Source of the DNA: Stenotrophomonas maltophilia
GTDB taxonomy: Bacteria > Pseudomonadota > Gammaproteobacteria > Xanthomonadales > Xanthomonadaceae
Direction: 5' to 3'
Assembly: GCA_002435595.1 (NCBI GenBank)
Contig: DJBL01000058.1
Coordinates: forward strand, 958-23,183
DNA: 22,226 nt
Shown: piece by piece, positions 14,704 through 20,279 of the stretch
Numbering within the stretch: the first letter of the stretch is position 1
Layout: each line of letters begins with the position of its first letter
Translations under genes and position numbers: made by a program
Notes under the pieces: model-generated
Databases searched by the model: none
Told to the model about the DNA's origin: nothing
The model's input: the letters and a program-made list of their open reading frames with translations, nothing else

Positions 14704-15392
14704 TCGTCGAGGACGAACTGCTGGTGCGCCAGCGCCTGCTGCGCCTGTGCAGCGAGCTGGCCGGCAGCCGTGCCCGCTTCGATGCGGTGGCCGACCTCGA
14801 GGATGCGGGCGACCGGCTGCAGCGCAATGTCTACGATGGCCTGCTGCTGGACCTCAACCTGGGCGGCGAAGACGGCTTCGAGCTGCTGCGCCGCGCCGTT
14901 GCCGGGCGCTACCACTGCGTGGTGGTCTCGGCTCACCGCGAGCGCGCCCTGCAGGCGTTCGAGCATGGCGTGCTGGATTTCGTGCCCAAGCCCTTCTCAC
15001 GCGAGCGCCTGCAGGCTGCGTTGGCGCGGCTGCTGGATGTCGGGCGCGTGCGCGCGGGTGCGGCGCGCTATCTCGGCATCTGGCGCGCACACGGCACCAC
15101 CGTGGTGGAACTGGCCCACGTGCAGTGGATCCGCGCCGACGGCGACTACAGCCAACTGCGCATGGTCGATGGTCGCAGTGAACTGCACGACAAGCCGCTG
15201 GCCAGCCTGGGGGCGGTGCTGCCGCCGGATTTCGTGCGCTGCCACCGCTCCTACCTGGTCAACCTGCGCCAGGTGCGCAGCCTGCATGCCGGCTCCGGCA
15301 GTCGCTACTGGCTGGTCCTCAACGACGGCAGCGAACTGGCCGTCGGCCGCGCGCACGTGGCCGCGCTGCGCGCTGAACTGGCCGTGGGCTGA
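14691..15392 (+). CDS. LytTR family response regulator
   Basis: 233 residues. The receiver domain (1-115) has the acidic pair Glu7/Asp8, phospho-acceptor Asp54 in LLLDLNLGGEDG, Ser80 and Lys100 in FVPKPFS. The LytTR DNA-binding domain (about 128-230) shows VELAHVQWIRADGDYSQL, LHDKPLASLGAVLP, FVRCHRSYLVNL and the closing NDGSELAVGRAHV. Such regulators bind imperfect direct repeats upstream of target genes. The ATG at 14691 lies inside the kinase gene (13-base overlap), with a GGAG six bases ahead. The target is not shown by the sequence; the divergent S33 hydrolase beside the kinase is the nearest candidate. Confidence 0.95.
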   Translation: MRILIVEDELLVRQRLLRLCSELAGSRARFDAVADLEDAGDRLQRNVYDGLLLDLNLGGEDGFELLRRAVAGRYHCVVVSAHRERALQAFEHGVLDFVPKPFSRERLQAALARLLDVGRVRAGAARYLGIWRAHGTTVVELAHVQWIRADGDYSQLRMVDGRSELHDKPLASLGAVLPPDFVRCHRSYLVNLRQVRSLHAGSGSRYWLVLNDGSELAVGRAHVAALRAELAVG

Positions 15393-15403
15393 GGCTGCTC
15401 AGC
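15388..15403. terminator. Hairpin containing both convergent stop codons
   Basis: GCTGAG-GCTG-CTCAGC is a perfect 6-base stem with a 4-base loop. The response regulator stop (TGA 15390-15392) and the EF-hand gene stop (complement of 15399-15401) sit in opposite arms, so one hairpin could end both messages. No T-run is present. Confidence 0.4.
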
Positions 15404-15677
15404 GGCCGGCCGTGGTGGCCCGTGCCTTCTTCCAGGCCGCCTCGAACTCGCTGGCGGTAATGCTGTCGTCCGAATCCAGGTCGAACCACGACAGCGGCTG
15501 GTCGGCCAGCACGAAGCGGTCATCGCTCTGTCCGGTCTTGTCGGCCCAGGTCGTCACGCTCCGGTAGACCTCCACCTGGCGCACGATCACCTCGCCCACC
15601 GCCTCGATGTAGACGTTGCCCTGGCCAAGGTCGGACTCGGCCCAGTGTTTGAAGTACTGCTTCTTGGGGGTGCTCAT
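15399..15677 (-). CDS. Small single EF-hand protein
   Basis: 92 residues, hydrophilic, with no signal peptide. Residues 66-77 form a canonical 12-residue calcium loop, DLDSDDSITASE (Asp at 1, 3 and 5, Ser at 7, Ile at 8, Glu at 12), followed by the helix FEAAWKKA. Only one loop is seen, so calcium binding would need dimerisation or be weak. The N-terminal half (EAVGEVIVRQVEVYRSVTTWAD) is not recognised. The start ATG at 15677 has no strong Shine-Dalgarno. It is downstream of and on the same strand as the HxlR gene, 41 bases away, with a possible own promoter in the gap. Confidence 0.75.
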   Translation of the reverse strand: MSTPKKQYFKHWAESDLGQGNVYIEAVGEVIVRQVEVYRSVTTWADKTGQSDDRFVLADQPLSWFDLDSDDSITASEFEAAWKKARATTAGR

Positions 15678-15710
15678 CGGGCGGATCCGGGTGGGGCGAA
15701 AAGGGGGGCG

Positions 15711-15716
15711 AATATA
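15711..15716 (-). promoter_or_regulatory. Possible -10 element for the EF-hand gene
   Basis: On the minus strand the gap between the HxlR stop and the EF-hand start holds TATATT, a strong match to the -10 consensus in a very GC-rich context, about 34 bases before the ATG. A -35 would lie inside the end of the HxlR gene and is not clear. Confidence 0.35.
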
Positions 15717-15718
15717 CC

Positions 15719-16099
15719 TCAGCGCCGCCGCGACGTCGCTCGTGGCTGCAGTGCATCCAGCGCATCGGCGTTGCGCCGCGCCCAGTCGTAGATCAGTTCG
15801 ATCGGCTCCACCAGCTGCACGCCGAGCGCAGTCAGCGCGTACTCCACCGATGGCGGCACGGTCGGATACTCGGTACGCAGCACCAGGCCGGCGCTTTCCA
15901 TCTCGCGCAGGGTCTGGACCAGCATTTTCTTCGAGATGGCCGGCAGGCTGCGGTGCAGCGCATTGCTGCGGGCGGTGCCGCCGTGGCGGACCGCCAGCGT
16001 GTGCAGCACCATCGAGGTCCACTTGGTGCTGAACAGTTCCAGCACCCGTCGCGGCGCGCAGTCTTCGCGCCATTCATGTTCCGGACTGCCGGTTTTCAT
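15719..16099 (-). CDS. HxlR family transcriptional regulator with single N-terminal cysteine
   Basis: 126-residue winged-helix regulator of the HxlR (DUF24) family: CAPRRVLELFSTKWTSMVLHTLA, then RSLPAISKKMLVQTLREMESAGLV (recognition helix) and the wing RTEYPTVPPSVEYALTALG. Its only cysteine is Cys14, the position of the redox-sensing Cys in HypR and near Cys6 of YodB, suggesting thiol-based sensing of quinones, aldehydes or oxidants. The start is the ATG at 16099; an upstream in-frame GTG (16141) would put the candidate operator inside the coding region, so it is less likely. It is divergent from the PRISE-type reductase, its probable target. Confidence 0.9.
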   Translation of the reverse strand: MKTGSPEHEWREDCAPRRVLELFSTKWTSMVLHTLAVRHGGTARSNALHRSLPAISKKMLVQTLREMESAGLVLRTEYPTVPPSVEYALTALGVQLVEPIELIYDWARRNADALDALQPRATSRRR

Positions 16100-16104
16100 T
16101 GCCT

Positions 16105-16121
16105 GGTTACCATTTGGTGCC
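16105..16121. promoter_or_regulatory. Candidate HxlR operator
   Basis: GGTTACCATTTGGTGCC contains the 10-base palindrome ACCA-TT-TGGT (16109-16118) and lies 6 bases before the HxlR ATG, between the divergent genes. The position suits autorepression. The pattern resembles the GTTACC/GGTAAC-type palindromes seen at other HxlR promoters (from memory). Confidence 0.45.
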
Positions 16122-16184
16122 TTCTTTCGAGGCGTGCGCACCTATCCTACTGTGTGCGCTGGATTGGGATGGAAAGGCGGCATC

Positions 16185-17249
16185 GTGACGAACAAGGCAC
16201 TGGTGGTAGGCGCAACCGGCATCGTTGGCAGCGCATTGGTCCGGCTCCTGCGGGACGCTGGCTGGGACGTACACGGGCTGGCGCGCAATGCCGGCCTGTT
16301 GCCCGCCGGCGTGGGTGCGGTGGCAGCGGACCTGCACGACGCAACGGCCACGGCCGCGGCGCTGGCCGGGCTGGCCCCCACCCATGTGTTCATCACCACC
16401 TGGTCGCGGCAGGCCAACGAGGCCGAGAACATCCGCGTCAATGCAGCGATGGTGCGCCACCTGCTGGATGCGCTGCGCCCGGCCGGCTCGCTGCGCCACG
16501 TAGCGCTGGTCACCGGCCTGAAGCACTACCTGGGGCCGTTCGAGGCCTATGCACAGGGCGCACTGCCGCAGACACCGTTCCGCGAGGAGCAACCGCGGCT
16601 GGCGGTGGACAACTTCTACTATGCGCAGGAAGACGAAGTGTTTGCCGCGGCCGCGCGCGACGGTTTCTGCTGGAGCGTGCATCGCCCGCACACGGTGATT
16701 GGCGCGGCAGTCGGCAACGCGATGAACATGGGCACGACCCTGGCGGTGTACGCCACGCTGTGCCGACGCAGCGGACGGCCGTTCTACTTCCCGGGTTCGG
16801 CCGCGCAATGGAATGGCCTGACCGACATGACCGACGCCGGCCTGTTGGCGCGCCATCAGCTGTGGGCCACGCAGACCCCGGCCGCGGCCAACCAGGCATT
16901 CAACGTGGTCAACGGCGATGTGTTCCGCTGGCGCTGGATGTGGGGCCGGATCGCCGAGTGGTTTGACCTGGAACCGGCACCGTTCAGCGGCCAACAGCGC
17001 CCGCTGGCGCTGCAGATGGCCAGCGATGCGGGTGACTGGTCGGCCGTGGCCGCCGAACACGGCCTGGCCGAGCCGGACATCCAGCGGCTGGTGTCGCCCT
17101 GGCATACCGATGCCGACCTCGGCCGTCCGGTCGAGGTGATCACCGACATGTCCAAGAGCCGGCGCATGGGCTTCCTGGATTACCAGCCCAGCGACGATGC
17201 GTTCTTCGCGCTGTTTGCGCAGCTGCGGGCGCAGCGACTGATCCCCTGA
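16185..17249 (+). CDS. PRISE-family NAD(P)H-dependent enone reductase (SDR superfamily)
   Basis: 354-residue atypical short-chain dehydrogenase. It opens with the nucleotide-binding motif VVGATGIVGSALVRLL and carries the hallmark motifs of progesterone 5-beta-reductase/iridoid synthase-like enzymes: VTGLKHYLGPF (Lys113) and NFYYAQED (Tyr145). The Lys-Tyr spacing of 32 is the same as for the catalytic Lys147/Tyr179 of Digitalis progesterone 5-beta-reductase (from memory). Those enzymes reduce the activated C=C bond of enones. The start is the GTG at 16185, with a GGAAAGG purine run 8-14 bases upstream, just ahead of the first beta strand. Divergent from the HxlR regulator. The natural bacterial substrate is unknown; small reactive enones are plausible. 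Confidence 0.88.
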   Translation: MTNKALVVGATGIVGSALVRLLRDAGWDVHGLARNAGLLPAGVGAVAADLHDATATAAALAGLAPTHVFITTWSRQANEAENIRVNAAMVRHLLDALRPAGSLRHVALVTGLKHYLGPFEAYAQGALPQTPFREEQPRLAVDNFYYAQEDEVFAAAARDGFCWSVHRPHTVIGAAVGNAMNMGTTLAVYATLCRRSGRPFYFPGSAAQWNGLTDMTDAGLLARHQLWATQTPAAANQAFNVVNGDVFRWRWMWGRIAEWFDLEPAPFSGQQRPLALQMASDAGDWSAVAAEHGLAEPDIQRLVSPWHTDADLGRPVEVITDMSKSRRMGFLDYQPSDDAFFALFAQLRAQRLIP

Positions 17250-17321
17250 GGCCTTCGCCGCCCCACGCCACCGGCTGCGCGGGCGCCAGCGCGCGGCCGG
17301 CACGCGCCGGGCGTCATGCCG

Positions 17322-18308
17322 TCACGCGTTGACGTCGACCACGGTGCGGCCCTGCACCTTGCCCTGCAGCACCTGCGCGGCGATGGCCGGCACCTCGGCC
17401 AGGCCGACCAGGCGCGTGCTGCGGGCCAGTTTGCCCAGGTCCAGGTCGCTGGCCAGGCGGGTCCAGGCCTGTTGGCGCACCGCCAGCGGTGCGTTGACCG
17501 AATCGATGCCGGCCAGGGTGACGTTGCGCAGGATGAAGGGCAGCACCGAACCGGGCAGGTCCGCGCCCTGCGCCAGGCCGAACGCGGCCACCACGCCGCG
17601 ATAGCGAGTCTGCGCCAGCACGTTGGCAAGCGTGTGGCTGCCCACCGAATCGATCGCACCGGCCCAGCGCTCCCTGGCGATCGGCGCGCCCGGTTCGGAC
17701 AACGTGTGCCGGTCGATCACCTCGGCCGCGCCGAGTTCCGTCAGGTAGTCGGCCTCATCGAGGCGGCCGGTCGAGGCCACCACGCGGTAGCCCAGCCCGG
17801 ACAGCAGCGCGATCGCGATGGAACCGGCGCCACCATTGGCACCGGTGACCAGGATGTCGCCGTGCGCCGGGGTCAGGCCGCCGTGCTCCAGCGCGAGCAC
17901 GGACAGCATCGCGGTGTAGCCCGCCGTACCGATTGCCATCGCCTCGCGGGTACTGAAGGCATCGGGCACCTTCACCAGCCAGTCGCCCGGCACCCGCGCC
18001 CGCTGCGCGAAGCCACCGTGGTGGGTCTGGCTCAGGCCGTAGCCGTTGACCAGCACGCGGTCACCGGGCGCGATACCGGCGTGGGTCGAATGCGCCACCA
18101 CGCCGGCCAGGTCGATGCCGGGAATCAGCGGGAAGGTGCGGATCACCGGCGAGTGGCCGGTGACGGCCAGGGCATCCTTGTAGTTGACCGTCGAGTAGTC
18201 GACGGCGACCGTCACCTCGCCGGGCATCAGGTCGCTCTCGGACAGATCGGTCAGTGCGGTGGAGATCGCCCCGCCGCTGTTGGTTGCCAGTAGTGCCTTG
18301 AACGTCAT
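17322..18308 (-). CDS. acuI: AcuI/YhdH-type NADPH-dependent acrylyl-CoA reductase / quinone oxidoreductase
   Basis: 328-residue zinc-independent medium-chain dehydrogenase of the YhdH/AcuI branch (E. coli YhdH has 324). Seen in order: substrate-fold DYSTVNYKDALAVTG, PGIDLAGVV, GDRVLVNGYGLSQTHHGGFAQ, AIGTAGYTAML, the NADPH motif VTGANGGAGSIAIALLSGLG, ERWAGAIDSVG, PFILRNVTLAGIDSV and the closing QGRTVVDVN. AcuI reduces the C=C of acrylyl-CoA, detoxifying acrylate-derived electrophiles. The ATG at 18308 has GGAG about 7 bases upstream. It is divergent from a NemR/AcuR-like TetR gene; the shared operator at 18403-18417 lies 95 bases before the start, leaving a fairly long leader. Confidence 0.93.
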   Translation of the reverse strand: MTFKALLATNSGGAISTALTDLSESDLMPGEVTVAVDYSTVNYKDALAVTGHSPVIRTFPLIPGIDLAGVVAHSTHAGIAPGDRVLVNGYGLSQTHHGGFAQRARVPGDWLVKVPDAFSTREAMAIGTAGYTAMLSVLALEHGGLTPAHGDILVTGANGGAGSIAIALLSGLGYRVVASTGRLDEADYLTELGAAEVIDRHTLSEPGAPIARERWAGAIDSVGSHTLANVLAQTRYRGVVAAFGLAQGADLPGSVLPFILRNVTLAGIDSVNAPLAVRQQAWTRLASDLDLGKLARSTRLVGLAEVPAIAAQVLQGKVQGRTVVDVNA

Positions 18309-18402
18309 GCCAGTCTCCGTCGCGGTAGGCCTCAACTGTGCGGCGAAACGGCCGCGGTATCCAGTTGCAGGGTCGTGCCGACCTGCGACGCACACGCACT
18401 AC

Positions 18403-18417
18403 TAGACGACCGGTCTA
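18403..18417. promoter_or_regulatory. TetR operator copy 1 (tetR/acuI divergent promoter)
   Basis: TAGACGACCGGTCTA: arms TAGAC/GTCTA around a 5-base centre. An identical 15-base copy lies at 19100-19114. Its first six bases (TAGACG) serve as a -35 for tetR at 17 bases from TACAGT, so binding would repress tetR directly. The TAGAC-N5-GTCTA form resembles the reported NemR box (from memory). Confidence 0.8.
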
Positions 18418-18425
18418 TTCGGATG

Positions 18426-18431
18426 TACAGT
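18426..18431 (+). promoter_or_regulatory. Leaderless -10 element of tetR
   Basis: TACAGT, 17 bases after TAGACG (18403-18408), is followed by seven bases and then the ATG at 18439. No Shine-Dalgarno is present. This spacing favours transcription starting at or next to the ATG and argues for 18439 over the in-frame GTG at 18430, which overlaps the -10. Confidence 0.55.
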
Positions 18432-18438
18432 GACACCC

Positions 18439-19044
18439 ATGAACACCGCGCCCCCCCCTGACACCACCGACGTCCGTGACCGGATCCTGGCCACCGGCCA
18501 GAGGATCATGGGCGCCAAGGGGTTCTCGGCGGTGGGCCTGAACGAAGTGCTCACCGCCGCTGGTGTCCCCAAGGGCTCGTTCTACCACTACTTCGGCTCC
18601 AAGGAAGCCTTCGGCCAGGCCCTGCTCGAAGACTACTTCGCCGCCTATCTGGCCGACATGGACCGCATCTTCCGCCACTCCGGGCACAGCAAGGCCCAGC
18701 AGCTGGCGGCGTATTTCCATGCCTGGAAGGACAACCAGTCCTTCGAGGATTGCCAGGGCAAATGCCTGGCGGTGAAGCTGGGCGCCGAAGTCGCCGACCT
18801 TTCCGCGAGCATGCGCGCCTCGCTGCAACGCGGCACGGCGGGGATCATCAGCCGACTGGCCGGCGCCATCGAAAGCGGCGTCGCCGAAGGCTCACTGGCC
18901 GTCCACGAGGCGCCCGCTACCGTTGCCCAGAACCTGTACCAGCTCTGGCTGGGGGCCAGCATCATGGTCAAGATCGTCCGCACCACGCAGCCGTTCGACA
19001 CCGCGTTGATCAGCACCCACCGGATCCTCCACCCCTCCGCCTGA
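18439..19044 (+). CDS. TetR family regulator, NemR/AcuR-like electrophile sensor
   Basis: 201 residues. The TetR N-terminal HTH contains RDRILATGQRIMGAKGFSAVGLNEVL and VPKGSFYHYFGSKEAFG, and the ligand-binding half has GKCLAVKLGAEVADLS and LWLGASIMVKI. It aligns with E. coli NemR (GCLTVKLSAEVCDLSE, LWLGANLQAKI, from memory), and both NemR sensor residues are kept with the same offset: Cys109 for NemR Cys106 and Lys178 for Lys175. A further Cys105 is nearby. NemR responds to HOCl, quinones and glyoxals; AcuR, in the same subgroup, senses acrylate and controls acuI. Two identical operators, before tetR/acuI and before the Hsp31-like gene, suggest a three-gene regulon. Confidence 0.92.
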   Translation: MNTAPPPDTTDVRDRILATGQRIMGAKGFSAVGLNEVLTAAGVPKGSFYHYFGSKEAFGQALLEDYFAAYLADMDRIFRHSGHSKAQQLAAYFHAWKDNQSFEDCQGKCLAVKLGAEVADLSASMRASLQRGTAGIISRLAGAIESGVAEGSLAVHEAPATVAQNLYQLWLGASIMVKIVRTTQPFDTALISTHRILHPSA

Positions 19045-19099
19045 CCGCGGACCCAGCCCAGGTGCTTGCCCGCAAGCGCCCTTTCGTTCGCCCACGATG

Positions 19100-19114
19100 T
19101 AGACGACCGGTCTA
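19100..19114. promoter_or_regulatory. TetR operator copy 2 (upstream of the Hsp31-like gene)
   Basis: TAGACGACCGGTCTA, identical to 18403-18417, 23 bases before the ATG of the Hsp31-like gene. A weak -10, TCTACT (19111-19116), overlaps its right arm, so the regulator could block initiation. The position shows the gene has its own repressible promoter rather than depending on read-through from tetR. Confidence 0.8.
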
Positions 19115-19137
19115 CTCACATCCTCCAGGAGCCCTGC

Positions 19138-19830
19138 ATGAACATCCTCATCGTCCTCACCTCCCACGACCAGCTTGGCGATACCGGCCGCAAGACCGGC
19201 TTCTGGCTGGAAGAACTGGCCGCGCCCTACTACACCTTCAAGGACGCCGGTGCGCGCCTGGTACTGGCGTCACCCAAGGGCGGCCAGCCGCCGCTGGACC
19301 CCAAGAGCAACGAACCGGATTTCCAGACCGCACTGACCCGCCGCTTCGAAGCCGATCCGGCGGCCACCGCGCAGTTGGCCAGCACCGTGCGGCTGGACAG
19401 CGTGGACCCGGCGGATTTCGATGCGGTGTTCTACCCCGGTGGCCACGGCCCGCTGTGGGACCTGGCCGAGGACGCAGACTCGGTCGCGCTGATCGGCGCG
19501 TTCATCGCCGCCAACAAGCCGGTGGCGCTGGTCTGCCACGCCCCGGGCGTGCTGCGTGACGTCAAGGATGCCCAGGGCAAGGCCCTGGTCGCCGGCAAGA
19601 AGGTCACCGGCTTCACCAATACCGAGGAAGCCGGGGTGGGCCTCACCGACGTGGTGCCGTTCCTGGTCGAAGACATGCTCAAGGCGGCCGGCGGTGACTA
19701 CTCCAAGGGCCCGGACTGGGGCGTCCATGTGGTCCGCGACGGCCTGCTGATCACCGGCCAGAACCCGGCTTCCTCGGCAGACACCGCGGCGCTGCTGGTC
19801 GCGCAGCTGAGCGCGGTGGACAAGGGGTAA
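19138..19830 (+). CDS. DJ-1/PfpI superfamily protein, Hsp31/glyoxalase III-like
   Basis: 230-residue class I glutamine-amidotransferase-fold protein of the Hsp31-like branch. The nucleophile elbow is LVCHAPGVL (Cys133 followed by His134), and the acidic residue is in GFWLEEL (Glu25/Glu26), the Glu-Cys-His arrangement of yeast Hsp31 and related glyoxalase III enzymes. AVFYPGGHGPLWDLAED and KKVTGFTNTEEAGVGL are typical segments, the latter around the dimer/active-site region. Such proteins turn methylglyoxal into lactate without glutathione or act as holdase chaperones; which applies is not shown here. The ATG at 19138 has AGGAG about 7 bases upstream. It follows tetR by 93 bases, with its own copy of the TetR operator, and is followed by a good hairpin. 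Confidence 0.92.
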   Translation: MNILIVLTSHDQLGDTGRKTGFWLEELAAPYYTFKDAGARLVLASPKGGQPPLDPKSNEPDFQTALTRRFEADPAATAQLASTVRLDSVDPADFDAVFYPGGHGPLWDLAEDADSVALIGAFIAANKPVALVCHAPGVLRDVKDAQGKALVAGKKVTGFTNTEEAGVGLTDVVPFLVEDMLKAAGGDYSKGPDWGVHVVRDGLLITGQNPASSADTAALLVAQLSAVDKG

Positions 19831-19844
19831 CCGCTGCGGGGAGC

Positions 19845-19874
19845 GGTGTCCGGCGCACGCGCGCGCCGGGCACC
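19845..19874. terminator. Terminator-like hairpin between convergent genes
   Basis: GGTGTCCGGCGC (19845-19856) pairs with GCGCCGGGCACC (19863-19874), a 12-base stem with one G-T pair and a 6-base loop. It fills the gap between the Hsp31-like stop (19830) and the small membrane protein stop (19876) and could serve both. A T-tract is missing on both sides. Confidence 0.55.
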
Positions 19875-19875
19875 G

Positions 19876-20109
19876 TCATCCCACGCTGGCCCGGTAGCAA
19901 CCGAAGGCCACCAGGGCCAGCACGATCCAGAAGACCAGGCCAACCACCGTGCAGGCGCTGTCCGAGGCCGTTCTGCCGGGCCGCACCCAGCGCAGGATCC
20001 AGTAGCCGGTGCCCTGCAGGATCGTCTCGATGAAGATGTCCATGAACAACCAGACGATGAAGCGCATCACACCGCCCAGCACACTCCCTGTCATCTCATC
20101 GATCGGCAT
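19876..20109 (-). CDS. Small membrane protein of unknown function
   Basis: 77 residues with two hydrophobic segments, about 10-35 (VMRFIVWLFMDIFIETIL, then GYWILRW) and about 50-72 (VVGLVFWIVLALVAFGCY), separated by a basic loop RPGRTASD. The ATG at 20109 has AAGGA about 7 bases upstream, which decides it over in-frame starts 14 and 11 codons earlier that lie in non-hydrophobic sequence. No family is recognised. TATACC on the minus strand near 20166-20161 is a possible -10. It converges on the Hsp31-like gene and has no clear functional partner. Confidence 0.68.
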   Translation of the reverse strand: MPIDEMTGSVLGGVMRFIVWLFMDIFIETILQGTGYWILRWVRPGRTASDSACTVVGLVFWIVLALVAFGCYRASVG

Positions 20110-20279
20110 GGGCGTTCCTTCGCATCCGCGCTCCGGGGTCATCCACCCCAACGTTACGATGGTATAGCGGTGCCCGCCCTGTCGACAATCGAACGCACGG
20201 GGAACAGCTGCACCACCGCTGCCGATTGAACCCGTGCTCCGGCCACGCTATCGTCCCGGCCACTTCGACTTCGCTCCGG

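Noticed and set aside
15686..15710. G-rich stretch before the EF-hand gene, considered as a G-quadruplex
   Set aside because: Only three separated G-runs of three or more are present, so a standard four-run quadruplex is not supported.
17250..17321. Terminator between the convergent PRISE and acuI genes
   Set aside because: The region is GC-rich and allows several weak competing pairings, but no single convincing stem.
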